Position numbers and translations under genes: made by a program | Notes under the pieces: model-generated | Told to the model about the DNA's origin: nothing | Databases searched by the model: none | Seen by the model: only the letters and a program-made list of their open reading frames with translations | Assembly (NCBI GenBank): GCA_951213105.1 | Contig: OX578145.1 | Span: 6,065,191-6,129,190, forward strand | Origin: Amaurobius ferox | Lineage: Eukaryota; Arthropoda; Arachnida; Araneae; Amaurobiidae | DNA: 64,000 bases | Direction: 5' to 3' | Part shown: positions 46,441 through 58,428 of the stretch, piece by piece | How positions within the stretch are numbered: the first letter of the stretch is position 1 | How the letters are laid out: each line of letters starts with the position of its first letter

Positions 46441-46979
46441 ACAAACCAATTTACTAAAACATCCCATTTGCATATTGAGTTATTTACTTCTTTTCCTAGT
46501 AATGACGGATAAAACATTGCTGTGCAATCTTTTTTTTCGCAGTAGACATTATGGGTGTTATTAATATATTCTTAATACGCTTGTTTAAGATGAAGGTTAT
46601 AGGGGATTTCTACGCATACGACACCACGCGCACAAAGACAATTGCATCGGTTTTCCACGCGGCGATTTCTCGTCAAGACATTCTGCCATGGAAGAGAAGG
46701 AATAACATATTTTATTTCCCATTATATATACAAAATATTTAAATTTTACTTTAAATCTATTTTATTTAGTCTTTATATTCGTTTTGCAGTGGAAATCTTA
46801 AAAATATTCTAATGTGTGGAAAAAAGCGATTTTTTTTCCCACTTTTATGGCGCATTATTTTTTTTTTTTTTTTGTGGAAGAATAAATCTCGCACCTTCTG
46901 CAGATTAGGTGTTTGTCAAGTATAGTCACGGTACTGGTATACGTGAAGGGATGGTCCATTTCTTTAAATTCCTTTCTGC
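46441..46979. other. Intron, nothing recognised
   Basis: A T run lies at 46857-46873. No motif-bearing frames are present. Confidence 0.55.
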
Positions 46980-47633
46980 GCTTAGGTATCTAGTGACCAT
47001 AAAGGGTCACTAGTAGAGTTGCAAAAACCCCGAGAATTTTGGAAGCATTAGAAACTTTGAAAGAAAGAAACTTATGGTCGCGTTTCTTATAGGCTCCGGC
47101 TAATCCAACCCATTCTGCAGTTTAAAGCTGACTGATGGATCGCCCTTTAGATCCATTTACTACATCTTTGTATCGGATTAAAGGTAAAGGGTATTGAAAT
47201 ACAATTTTTGAGAATTTGAAATGATGACAATTTTGTTAAAAATGTGCCAATTTTACGAGTCCCAAAATGATTAGAATGTTATTAGGATTCATATCAATTT
47301 AGGATCGTCGTTCCATTTTGAGTGAATTAACGTCTTCGCAATACGTTTTTCATCGTTCGGAGTGTTTTTACTTTTAAAATATTTACAATTCAAACTGTAA
47401 TTTATGTGTGAATTCATTCTCATTTTATATATAATAAGAAAATCACATAATGTAAATACTTTTTTAGGATTTAACAAATCTCTCTCCATTTTGCCTGCGG
47501 TTGAAAATTCCCACCTTTTGGGAACTTTCAAATTTCCCTTCCCGAATATTATATCCCGGTTTATTCCCTTGCCGGGAATAAACCGGGTTCCCTTCCCCCT
47601 ATCTTTGCAACTCTAGTCACTAGATACCTAAGC
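46980..47633. mobile_element. hAT-type MITE inserted in a palindrome
   Basis: The element 47014-47615 (602 bp) has 12-bp inverted ends TAGAGTTGCAAA and exact 8-bp target duplications gtcactag (47006-47013, 47616-47623). Outside it, gcttaggtatctagtgacc (46980-46998) and its complement (rebuilt from 47005-47013 plus 47624-47633) formed a 19-bp palindrome before insertion. No coding region is present. Confidence 0.88.
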
Positions 47634-48750
47634 ATGTAGAATCTCTCTATCCTACATGCAAATGAACGAGACAAAAAACGAGCGCATTCGTTGAGAATCC
47701 CCATCACCTTCCCCTGTGGCTGCGCCATTGACTGAACGGACGGGTTGTAGAACAAGCAGAATCGTATCATTTATAGCACAGATACGCAGTCTTTTGGTGG
47801 TTCAATAAGTACATTGAAGTTTGCGAAGTCACAAACGGCTTTAAATGAAAACTGTCTCGCACCCAACCTCAAACAGACAACGTTTCTTTGCGCCTAGTAA
47901 GGGCCGCATTCTTCATTTAGAATAGGGTGGCTCAACTCTCGTTTTACATGCCGGAATCCATTTTCTGTAACTTTTTGTTTTCAAATTTTACAAGAACATT
48001 TTTGAAAAGTCAAAGTCGGTATTGTGGGTCCCTATGATTACAATTATAGCGTCTTACCCTTCACTTTAAAGGGTTTGACAAAATATCTTTGATGGATACC
48101 GTACTTGACAATGAGCTCCCCGGTCGGGGGGGGGGGGGGGCTAATAACGCCACGAACAAAGAATTGTATCGCGATTATTTTCACAACAGTGATTGAAACT
48201 ATTAAGTTTCGTGATCATTGAGACCTCAATAAACCCTGTCATGCATGATTATGTCACATTTTGCTGCCATGTTAAAAAAATATATAAAATTACGAATCCA
48301 TTTCGAAATTTTCGCTCGAATTAAAAAAAAAATTCCATTTAGTTCTAGGTTTTTCGACAACAAAGTTTCATGAAAATTCATTCATATTGGCTGTCGCTAT
48401 CGTGTACACAGGAAATGAATCACAGTCATACAGACGGACAGACGGATATCACTCCATAAATAGTCAAAACGTGTTCAGGAGGTCTTAAAACATATATATT
48501 GACATCCAAATCTCGATTTCGAAAATTTTTGGGAAACAATACTTTATACTATATTGCAAACTATGAGAAAATAAAAATGGGTGGTAGTCTTTGTCTTGAT
48601 TTCGTTTATGAGTACGTTCAGATTGAAAAGGATAAATGGAATTTCCTCGGGGGTTAGAATTCGAAATAAATCACTAAAAGGGTTTTGTAGCAGATATTTG
48701 TGTTTTGTTTTGGAAGAATTTAGATTTCGCCTTCTCTTCTCTCCCCGCAG
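47634..48750. other. Intron with repeat tail
   Basis: A G run is at 48127-48141. The region 48380-48560 (ACAGACGGACAGACGG, then ATTTCGAAAATT and CAATACTTTATA) resembles the tails at 24420 and 22320. Nothing else is recognised. Confidence 0.45.
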
Positions 48751-48909
48751 CCCTTCCGGAGGTGCGTGTGGTTCCCAAGCTGCAGTCCCGGGCGCCCGGA
48801 GAGCTGGCCGAGATGGAATGCCGCGTGACGGGGGAGCCTCAGCCGAGGGTCTACTGGCTGAAGAACGACGAGGAGCTGAGGATGGGTTCCGAGAAGTACA
48901 CCATCATAG
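48751..48909 (+). CDS. FSTL5: FSTL5-like exon: Ig domain 2, first half
   Basis: The acceptor is ctctccccgcag and the donor is gtacgg (the weakest donor of the gene). The 159-nt exon is phase 1-1. It encodes LPEVRVVPKLQSRAPGELAE, the cysteine in MECRVTGEPQP, the core Trp in VYWLKNDEELRM, and SEKYTIIG. The GEPQPRVYWLKN pattern is typical of I-set Ig domains. Confidence 0.95.
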
Positions 48910-49284
48910 GTACGGAAGGATGAATGGACGCAATAGAGCCTGACGTCACACGGACCCTTTAGCCCTGACGTTTCCAAAACAAAACGCTCGTTCGCTTAGC
49001 AGTATGGAAATTTTGATTATTTCTGGAACTTACATTCGTTTAACCTCTCATTTGAGTAGACTCTATCTCAATGGATCTCCTTGGATTGGCCGGAAAATGA
49101 AATATTCACTTTCATGAAAATATATACCCGAGTTTTTGTAAGAAAATCGCTATGTACCGCTCCTTTCTCGCTCGGGAATACATTGCAAAATTGGCTAGTC
49201 AATGTATACATAGTTAGAACGCTAGTCAGTGATTACGGTAGAAATGAGTTGTAATGTTCAGTCACTTAAAATCCCTTTAAGTGC

Positions 49285-50490
49285 AATTTACCAAATGAAA
49301 TATTTATATTCAAGTATTCCAAATAACTTATTTTCATCACAAAGATAAATTTTGCTGTTTAATGCGTTTAGTTTCAACTTTGATCGGCCATCCTCTTCCG
49401 TTGACCATGCCACGCTATGGTTAAAATAATGTCCTTTTGCCCTTACGTTTCTGCGCATTCTACTACGCAGGTTGTTTATGGACACTCGTGCCCATGCTCT
49501 ATTGAAAGGAAGCAACAACCTTTCTCGGCTCAATGGATCAGTGATACTTACTGTGACGGCGGCACATTGTTTTAAATCAGTGCGTAAGTTCTCTAGCGTA
49601 AGGTCAGTCCTCCAGAGCATTACTGGCTTCGATGCGGATATAAGTTAAAATTGGATTCTCAAACAAACACGCTTAATGCAGCGATGACGAACACGAGTTT
49701 TTGATTCTTTACCTCGTTCCATTTTTCTTTTAATGTCCGATTCGTCGTCAACGGTGTATTTTTGACTTCTCTATGTCCTCCACTTCCTGATGCAACGAAC
49801 CATTTTCTTTCTTCTAGCTTCTATTCTCCGGTTTCTTATTCTCTGCCGTTTTTTCCTCCTCGTTTTTTTTCCAACGTGCAAACCGCATTGACTATTAGTG
49901 CTCAATATTCAGCATCCTCGTTTTTATTAAGAAATTTTCTGTCTGACATGTATCGACGTGGACAACACAAACACTGTCTCCCATGGCCTCGCAAGAGAAT
50001 AGGGTTTATGATGCAAGGGAGACTCTTATCTAGGAGTTTACTGCCCCGTTTCGATCCATGATCAAGAAAGCACTTGAACATTTCAAACGTATTCTGCCAA
50101 GTACGAACCAGATATCACATTATGTTCTACAGATATAGCTTGCGCCCCGCTTCTGACTTCATCCACCATTTTGTTTCTTTTCCGTCTCAGCAAATGACTT
50201 GTCACTCCACTGTTCGGAAACAGAAATGATTCCTCCGATGATGTGTGGTGTGGAATTTGCTTTTCGATGTGGGAGGCGAAAGCTGCCGAAACACGAGGTG
50301 TTGAATTTAGAGCGTCCATAAACAGTCTGCGTAGTAGAATGCGCAGAAATGTAAAAGCAAAAGGGCATTATTTTTACCATACCGGGTTATGGTAAACGAC
50401 GATGATGGCACACAAAAATTGAAGCTAAACATCGGAATTTATCTTTCTGCTAAAAATAAGTTATTTAAAATACTGGATAAACGATGCATG
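49285..50490. repeat. Inverted ~200-bp repeat with coding-like arms
   Basis: 49285-49500 is the reverse complement of 50275-50490. Both arms, read outward-consistent, encode SINNLRSRMRRNVRAKGHYF or a close variant (SINSLRSRMRRNVKAKGHYF), with mostly conservative differences. The left arm belongs to a 110-codon minus-strand frame (49620-49288). The spacer of about 780 bp has no recognised content. It could be two fragments of a multicopy gene or element inserted head-to-head. I do not recognise the protein. Confidence 0.7.
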
Positions 50491-51180
50491 TTTGAAAATA
50501 TCATTGGCCAAAATGCATTGTAAATGAATGCACACTACTACATATTTTCACCGTAGTTACTAGCTATCGTCCCGAAGATGCAAGATGTTCTGAAAATGTT
50601 CTGCATTTACTAGCAAATTCTGCAGTGTATATACGAGCAAAAGCGGAAAGGTACATAAAAAAATTTCTTAAAAAAAACTCGTGTATATATTCTATTGAAA
50701 GTGAACATTTATTTTCCGGTCCATTAAAAATACCCATGAAAGAAGATAAATTTCAATATAACGAGGTTAAACGATTGTAAATTTCTAAAATAGCTGGTTT
50801 TAATACAGAAATAATGAAAATTTTCATGCTGCTATAAACATGCGAATATTTTACTTTGGAAATGTAAGAGCCCAATTTTTCGTGTGACGTCACGTGCCCA
50901 TGCTCTATGAGCAATTTTACGTTGTTTTAAGAATGTATTCAATCCAATTGCTTTTTAAATAGAGTGGGGGTATCCTTAAAGGCATATTCGAAATATCCTT
51001 AAAGCCACGGATGCGTGTTGGAAATATCGGAATTACTTTGAATGAATATCGCACTCACTCTTTAAAGCACGAATGTAATGTTTCCCGGCCTACTTTCACT
51101 GAATAAAGCCCGTTGAGCAGAAGGAACGTCGCAACACAACTTATTCGATTAAAAGGCAACAGAAAGTTTTCATATAAAGA
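50491..51180. other. Intron, nothing recognised
   Basis: AT-rich; short words such as GTGCCCATGCTCTAT (50896) echo 49489 but no element boundary is clear. Confidence 0.5.
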
Positions 51181-51187
51181 ACATTAA

Positions 51188-53537
51188 CATAGGCGTAGCC
51201 AGCTGTTGGCGCGGGGAGGTGCCCTGATTAAAAAAATTCGTAAGGGAAAAAATTCTTATAGGAACGCAATTATAAGTGACTTTGCGATTTTAGAGAAATG
51301 TATAAATAAAAATGTATAAATTTTCGAAATGTATAGATAAAAATATTTTAAAAAATTAATTTCAATTGAAAAAAATGTATTCAAAAATACTTTCATCAGG
51401 CCCTGTATACAAGATAAGTCATTTCATTTCCAAATGAAAACAGGAAACTTTTTAAAACACTTAACACACATTAATTATTAATTACAATAAAAATAAAAAA
51501 GCCCTTGAATCTGGAAATGGCCTGCGGTTACTGAAATTTACTCTATTTTAGCCTAATTCTCTATTTACTCTAATTTTACTCTATTTTAGCCATTTAAAAT
51601 ATTTCCTAACTGCAATTTTCTTGTGTGTATACTAGCAAAAACATCAATCACTGTGTCAATTGATATTTTTTTGTTGTAGTGAATATGGATTAAAGCAATG
51701 GAACTCTTTCTTTTTTCAGTGATCGTAGCTCTAGTGTCATTATTCAGTCTCCCCAAACTGCTTACGGAACGTTCACATTCACAAGATGGAACAGGAAGGG
51801 TTGCTGCAATAGGAAGAAGAACGCTGATATTTGGAAAGAAATTTTCGTGTATATATTTTAAAGCTGTAGCTGGTGTGTTTGGAAGATCTGATTGGGAATT
51901 AGATTTGAAATGTGCACACCAGCGCTTCATTTCTTGAGCTAAGAGTTCTGGGGTTGGCAATTTATCATTATAAATCTCCCTCAATTGTTCCAAAGCATTT
52001 TCTTTAGTTTCGTTCAATGAAATTGAAGGTAAAATGGATAGTAAGGATGAAGTTTTCTTTCAAGCAAATTTGATATTATGCTGTCAAGTAACGGTATGGC
52101 TAAATTTACTTTATAAAAATTAAACGATAAATTGCACTTCACATTACTTGTCTTTCTGCAATTCGTGGCACTGAGGGTTTTATATTGATTTTTTTGACCC
52201 ATCCAAACTGCTTGCTGATAGATACTTTCATAACCTTCATCCACTGTATTTCTTTCTGAAATTTACAAATTTATTATTTCTTCAATCTGATTGTAGGTCT
52301 CAACGATGTCGGTTGCTCGGCCTTGAAGTTTGCTGGTTATCCCTTCTAAATGTGATAAATACTGGTAGGTGGGTGGTGACAAAAGTTGCTATGAAATCAA
52401 ACGATGTTATAGAATTGAGTAATGCTAAGGCATCTCTTTTACACTGAGCACTCCAGGTAGTGTCAGAGCGCCATATACGATGCGCTCTAATGCTTCCACT
52501 ATATAAATGAAACTTTGATAGACAGGTTGTCGTCCCCACCTAGGACGTAAACGTTAGTTTACGTCCATGGACAACCTAGAAAATGAAACTTCGATAGAAG
52601 TGTTGATAGGCTTTATGCCTCATGGTCCATCTTGTTCTACAGAAGTCTAATAGAACTTTTCGTCTGCCTAAATCATGGACTGTGTTCTGGCTTACTGTTT
52701 CCGTAAGGAGTAAGAAACTCCAAAAAGGAGTTTTGGACTATTCAGAAAAAAAGTCACACATCCTTCAGTCTGTCTAACATATTCCTTATTTCTGGAATTT
52801 TGCTTGATTGCGCTCTAACCAGATTTAAGCAATGTGAATTGCAGTGAACGTATATACTTCTTAATTCTGGACTGAACTCCAACTCTTTCTGATGACATGT
52901 TTGGAGCACCATCGTAACTTTGGCCAAATGCATTTTTTATATCCAGCCCCAGCTTCCCAATTGTTCGCATGATTGTTTCCGCGATAAATTCTCCTGTGAT
53001 GCGGTCAACCTGAATAAATTCTAAAAATTCCTCTCTGATACTTTTCTCGCTATCAACAAATCTAATACAAAGTGGGGAGTCAATAATTATGGGAAGTCAC
53101 TTCATCTGCAATGATGGAGAAATATTTAGCATTTTTAATTTCTTCTATGATATCTTTTTGTATTACATGATGGGCGATTGTATTGAGTAACTCGTTTTGT
53201 ATGCTGGGAGAGATATAAGTCGCATTTCTCATTATTGGAGAATCCAGGTATTCCCTTAAATCATCTTTGTATAACGAAATCATTTTGAGTGCTGCTAAAA
53301 AATTTCCAGGATTTTCTTGGATCTTCCAGACTTTCACGGTGACCTCTTAGAGCTATTCCCTGTTTTCCACAAAATAATATGGCTTGTATTATATGTGGAA
53401 GCATTTTTCTGTTTTTAAATCTGGTGGTCAGAACTTTTGGTGACTGTCTTATTGCAGAAATTGTGTGGTAATCTTTACCAGAACGCGGAGGGGGGATGTC
53501 CGGGCACCCAGGGCACCCCCCCCCCGGCTGCGCGTAT
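51188..53537 (-). mobile_element. hAT element (P52rIPK-like), decayed
   Basis: The ends are related inverted repeats: ATAGGCGTAGCCAG ... GGTGCCCTG on the left and (reversed) ATACGCGCAGCCGG ... GGTGCCCTG on the right. Flanks share attaac (51183-51188, 53539-53544), a worn 8-bp target duplication. Transposase fragments lie between on the minus strand. A 10-bp hairpin (52543-52566) and a near-duplicate of ATGAAACTTTGATAG around it suggest a small nested event. Confidence 0.75.
51590..53345 (-). pseudogene. hAT transposase (THAP12/P52rIPK-like), fragmented
   Basis: From the N-terminal side: 53337-53080 encodes a DUF4371-like stretch (GNFLAALKMISLYKDDLREY ... IEEIKNAKYFSIIADEVT). The middle is broken by frameshifts and stops. 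52017-51586 encodes the C-terminal dimerisation region (LPVPSCECERSVSSLGRLNN). The N-terminal THAP or BED finger is not recognisable. It is non-functional. Confidence 0.85.
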
Positions 53538-53959
53538 GATTAACCAGAGCAAGATCGACTTTGGAAAAGTCGGTCTTGCGCTGCTGAATGTAAGTCGGTC
53601 TGTCCTGTAGTCCTGAAAGGAAGATGTTACACTCACCTGAGGAAGATCAGCATCCTACTCCGAGTGTGGGTCCCCCTGCCTTGTTGTCCTGAAGATGGGG
53701 ACTGGTTTTTGCTTTCCAGACCAGTCAATACCCGTATTTAGTAATTAAAAACACTTTGTGTAAAGTATAAGGAGAAATTTAACAGCGTTATTCAGCACAT
53801 TGTTTATGAATGCGTGCTTTGTTTAAGTTTTTCTCAAATAACCTTAATGTGTTATTTGCTGTATGAAATGATTTTAAACTATTTTGTTTAATTGATTATG
53901 TGCACAGATGCATTTTATTTTAGGGTGCATTCTTTTCTTAACTGTCTTTTTCTGGGTAG
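53538..53959. other. Intron upstream of Ig2 second exon
   Basis: Contains an imperfect 14-bp hairpin (GCAAGATCGACTTT, 53549-53562 with 53566-53579, one mismatch). Otherwise AT-rich. Confidence 0.55.
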
Positions 53960-54091
53960 GAAACAGCACAGCCCTGGTGGTGGGCAAGATCACGTACAGC
54001 GATACTGGTGCCTACATGTGCGTGGCTTCCAACCCGGCCGGAACCACTCGAGACATCAGTTCACTGGTGGTGCAGGACCCTCCCGCACGAA
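53960..54091 (+). CDS. FSTL5: FSTL5-like exon: Ig domain 2, second half
   Basis: The acceptor is tttctgggtag and the donor is gtaagt. The 132-nt exon is phase 1-1. It encodes GNSTALVVGKITYSDTGAYM with the F-strand cysteine in YMCVASNPAG, then TTRDISSLVVQDPPAR. The DTGAYMC pattern is the classic Ig signature, and NST is a possible glycosylation site. The next exon joins in frame with Ser; vertebrate proteins have a somewhat longer linker here, so a small exon between 54091 and 58169 cannot be excluded. Confidence 0.95.
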
Positions 54092-55200
54092 GTAAGTCCC
54101 GTTCCAATGTTTGTCGCGACATTCAATGTTATTGAAAAGGACGTAGGAAACGGACTTTTCTATCTGCAAACTTATTCTGTGCGTCGATTTAGATTTCTGC
54201 CTCCAGAGCCATTTCGCTTTATCCTCACTGTCTATGATGTCCATAGGATGAAAGATGTACAAAATATGGATACTGCTTTGTATGCACTTTACTTTCTCAT
54301 TGCATAAATAGGCGTAGAGTTTATCATCAGTGGCATTTCTTTATTATTTTCTACGATGAGACAGCGTTTTAAATGACAACGCCTGAAAATATTTAAGATT
54401 CCCGTCCTCCTTTTCAGCCCACAATGTCAAATACAATGCAAATAAGGATAAAAATACACTTATGATTCAGAAATCAATTAATTTACTCCTTTGACGCAAC
54501 AAGCCTGGAGCAGAATGCCCAAGTGAGCACAGACCAGTGGCATAGCGCCCGCAGAGGCTGAAAAGCTGAGCCTCCCCTGTTTCAAATATAATTTAAAGAA
54601 ATATTTAAACATATGTTTATTTAATTTAATTTTGAAATAAATTTGCGAATATATGTGTTTTTGAAAAAATGGTTATACTTTATTTGCTTAAAGCTACGCG
54701 TTTCAAAATATTTTCCCCATTAAAACACATATTTATATGTTTCAGAGGCTAGAACTCTCCAGCCTGTACCATGTATTACGAAAAAATGAGTATTAAAATG
54801 CCCTAACTTTTGAATCCCTCCTTCACTAATAGGCGTTTCAATAAGGCTAACCTTAAAAATGTGTGTCTACTTTTACTCCCCCTTTTCAATCATTCGCAAA
54901 CGATTTAAGTTAAGACAATGATTAGATTTCAACTTGACGTTTCCCCTCGAGGTGGGGAGCGAGAAAAAAAAAAGAGAGAAAGGCCAATGGATCTTCCATT
55001 TTGAGTCAAACGAGGTTCTATTAATTAATATTTGATAACTTTTCATAATTCTAAAAAATGAAGCATTTTCAACTAATAACTTGTCAAAACGAAGGTCAAA
55101 ACAAAGAAACGTACTCACAATGACTACCATTGAACTTAAGTAGTTTGCGAAGTAGATTTCGCTCTTTATTTCGGCATCCACAGGGGGAGCATCCGCTTCC
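54092..55200. other. Intron, possible hAT end
   Basis: CAGTGGCATAGCGCC at 54535 resembles a hAT terminal repeat, but I could not pair it. No coding motifs are present. Confidence 0.35.
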
Positions 55201-56290
55201 GTATTTGGGAGTTTTAGGAAGAATAAATATAATTTCGTTTATGAAATCACACATTACATGAGAATCCTAGATAAAAGCGATTGATAATTTTCCCAGCGGA
55301 GTCTAGCTGTGTTGATTGTGGTTGTATCCCACTTTATGAATAACTGTTTTTACTTTCCCTGTAATACATGGTAATGTATAGGGAAAGTATTGGAATCATG
55401 CCGAAAATCGCAGTTTCCAACGGACGTTTTGAGACATCTATAATTCGAAAAACTATTTTTAGCGTGATGTCTGTGTGTGTGTGTCTGTCTGTGTCTGTGT
55501 GTATATGTCTGTGTGTCTGTCTGCTTGTCTCTGTGTGTGTGTGTCTATGTATCTATCTGTTTGTCTGTGCAGATTTTGTATCCACTCTAACTCAAAAACT
55601 AATGGACCGAATTTCATAAAATTTGGTACGTAAGTTACTTGTGGGCGAATCTGGTGTTGATTATTTTTTGGTACGATTCGGGATAAAAAAAAAAAAAAAC
55701 CCGCTTTTTTTGCGAAATGGTCAGCCTGTATCCACTCTAGCTGAAAAACTAATAGACCGAATTTCACAAAATTCAGAAGATAAGTCACTTGTGGGATACC
55801 CTAATGCTGATTAGATTTTGGTATGATTCGGAAAAAAATAACTTGCCTTTTTTTTGCGAAATGGCCCTCAAAAATTGTCAAAATCTAAAATAAAAAACTA
55901 CGTATGCTCAAATATAAACATTAAATGCTTATTTTATACGTAATGTTTAACGAAGAAAAGAATAAGATCAACCCTATTACACTAGGACTAGCCGTTCTCG
56001 AGATATTTTAGTTTTAACGTATTTTCCCTACACCACCTTTGAAAATAAGTCCAGTTACCCAATGAGAACGAAAATTGAATTAAATTCAATTAAAATAAAG
56101 AGAACGTGACAGGGAAAGTCACGTGCCGCCCACATGAGATTTTTTCTATTATTCTTGCATAAAAGGATCACCATTAGCGCAGATCTCCTTCAAATATTGT
56201 GTATTCCAGGGTCGGGCAATAATAAATATAATTTCGTTTATGAAATCACAAATTACATGACAATCTTAGACAAAACCGATTCATTTATAA
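55201..56290 (+). repeat. Repeat block with direct-repeat borders
   Basis: 55222-55285 and 56219-56283 are about 90% alike (ATAAATATAATTTCGTTTATG ... AAATCACA). Between them are a (GTCT/GTGT)n tract (55467-55570) and two copies of a block (CCACTCTAACTCAAAAACT ... ACTTGTGG; about 55585-55690 and 55730-55845). The (GTCT)n plus imperfect block pattern resembles element tails elsewhere in the window. The family is unknown. Confidence 0.6.
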
Positions 56291-56359
56291 GCTCTTATGG
56301 TCGTTGGTCAATGAACTTATTGCACGAATACTGTGTTGTTACTGTTGATTATTTTGTTA

Positions 56360-57761
56360 CTGCTCACAACTGAAATCGCAACACCAGAAAGTTGTAGGTG
56401 GAGCTTTATGTAAATCAGGCAATGGAAACAGCGAGGCGAGATATGCAAATGATCACAGTTTCGTTACGCATAGTGACTAACACCTTGCCGAAAAGCATAA
56501 AAGCGTCAGGTCAAGGAGGAGCGATATCTCAGCTAAACTGTAGCGTCATTAGTTTCAGTTTGTAAAAATCATCACAGTGTGCCAAGAGTACGTCGACGTA
56601 CCTCATACGTTCAGTTGTCGTCAACGAAACGGCAGCAGATCATTGTTTTAGGTGAGAGCGGAATGAGCCTTCGAAGGATCGCTGAACTATTGGGTCGTGA
56701 TGTGAGCACAGTTCAACGGTGTGTGTTACGATTCACGAGAGACAGCGAAACGACACGAAGATCAGGTAGTAGAGCTTCCAGGTGTACCACACCACGTGAA
56801 GATCGTATGTTTCTGAGAAACGTTGCGCGGGAGCCGTTTAACCACGGCAACCGTGTTACAACGACATTTATCCCACACTACAGGTAACGTAGTTTCGACG
56901 CAAACAATTTGAAACCGTTTGCATGACGCAGGTCTCTGAGGTAGACGACCTTTTAGACACTTGCCGTTTCAACGTCTTCATCGATTACGTCGTCTCCAGT
57001 GGTGTCAAATGAGACGCAATGGGCCGACAGAATGGCAAAACATTCTATTCACGGATGAATCACGATTCTGCTTTAGCATGCCAGATGGCCGTACTCGCAT
57101 ATGGCGGCGCTTTTAACAACGTCATCAGGGAGCTTTTTCTATCAGTCGCCACATATCCCCCTAAGTAGTACCATGGTTTGGAATGGTATAACATTTGGTG
57201 GACGAACACCTTCGGTTCACGTTTCTGGCAGTATCACGGCACAACGATACGTCTCTGACATTGTGAGACCTGTAGTGCAGCCATATCTGTCAACCAGGGC
57301 TGGACTGCTTTTTCAGCAGGATAATGCCAAGCCACATACTGCACGGGTAACTATGAATACTCTACAAGGTTTTGATATCTTGCCTTGGTCAACATATTCT
57401 CCGGATGTGTCGCCCATTGAGCCTATCTGGGACATCTTGGGTCGTCGATTAAGAGAACTTCCAATTCCAGCAAACCATGTTCAGTTACAAGCCCAATTGC
57501 ATGCTGTGTGGGATGTCAACCCTCAGCACACCATTGCGACCATCTCATTGACGGGATGCTTCGTCGTATTCAATCCTGCATAGTCTCTCGCGGTGGGCCT
57601 ATTCCATATTGATCTAATGTCAATAATGTTCCATGCTTTCATTTTCAAGGTATGATTTTTTGATCATTTGCACATCTCCATGTTACAATTATATTCCGTC
57701 AATGTCATAAGGATACATCCATTTCTTCATGGTGTTGCGATTTCAGTTGTGAGCAGCAGTG
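56360..57761 (+). mobile_element. Tc1-like transposon, second family, decayed
   Basis: The left end CTGCTCACAACTGAAATCGC and its complement near the right end (57735-57755) form inverted repeats, extending to AACACCA. Flanking TA dinucleotides are at 56358-56359 and 57762-57763. The length of 1.4 kb is normal for Tc1. Confidence 0.87.
56579..57583 (+). pseudogene. Tc1-like transposase, frameshifted
   Basis: The expected first codon is GTG instead of ATG. The N-terminal part holds a helix-turn-helix (SLRRIAELLGRDVSTVQRCV). The frame is lost at 56885 and passes through another frame that contains ILFTDESRFCF (first Asp). From 57101 the original frame resumes with GLLFQQDNAKPHTARVT (second Asp) and PDVSPIEPIWDILGRRL (Glu). 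All three catalytic residues survive but the reading frame is broken at least twice. Confidence 0.88.
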
Positions 57762-57763
57762 TA

Positions 57764-58168
57764 CATTTGGAAATTCCCAAAATATCTATTTATGGAAAAG
57801 TGCGACACGACTTCATTGAACACATATCGACGTTATTCATTTGTAGTCATAGCGTCTCTGGCGGGTGGTGTTTGCCGTTTCCCTCCCGCTCTAAGTCTGA
57901 ACCACACTTTTCTTTATACAGGACAGGGTGTTTAAAAAAAATGGACCACGCTTTTCACTTTTAAACCTTTCGTGATAGACGCATCCTTTCCTTTGGAAAA
58001 CGGTTTTGAATCCTGTTTTTTTTTTATCTTAGGGTCCACCACCGAGGTTCCTAATCCACATTCAATGCCGGACAATTTATAGGAGTGCTCTTGACTCGAA
58101 TGCTTTTATTGTGCAGTGCAAAAGATTTGGTACTTCATTCAACAGCAGTGTTTTCTTTTCGTTCTCAG
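57764..58168. other. Intron before first propeller exon
   Basis: CAGGGTGTTTAAAAAAAATGG near 57924 resembles a common arthropod element end but is unpaired. A T run is at 58016-58027. Confidence 0.45.
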
Positions 58169-58428
58169 GCATTCCGGGAGTGTCCCAGCGCTTCTTCACC
58201 TTCCACGATTGGGGCGTGTCCATCTACGAACCTGCCAACTGTCGCCTCTACCACCAGGTGCAGTCGACGGATGTCATCCCGGGCACGCAGGAGTACGTAT
58301 GTGGCGACCGCGGTAGGAATTGCTCATGGGGCAGGGCGGTGGACGTGGCTGGACGGTACGTCTACGCGTCTCAACCCGACAAGGATAGGGTCCTCGTCCT
58401 ATCGAGGGTTCAAATGGTGGTCGTCGAC
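58169..58428 (+). CDS. FSTL5: FSTL5-like exon: propeller-like region, part 1
   Basis: The acceptor is cttttcgttctcag and the donor is gtaagt; phase 1 in, phase 0 out. It encodes IPGVSQRFFTFHDWGVSIYE, NCRLYHQVQSTDVIPGTQEY, a cysteine pair in VCGDRGRNCSWGRAVDV, and YVYASQPDKDRVLVLSRVQM. This aligns with the start of the C-terminal domain of FSTL4/5 (the W-A-V-x-V and Y-V-A-Q-P-x-x-D-R-V-L patterns). NCS is a possible glycosylation site. Confidence 0.96.

Noticed and set aside
48581..48943. 120-codon frame overlapping the Ig2 exon
   Set aside because: It is a shadow frame of exon 48751-48909; the true frame is set by Ig motifs and phase.
55368..55788. Overlapping frames on both strands
   Set aside because: They are created by the (GTCT/GTGT)n tract and the duplicated repeat block.
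57900..57965. CAGGGTGTTTAAAAAAAATGG as an element end
   Set aside because: I could not find a partner end or target duplication.
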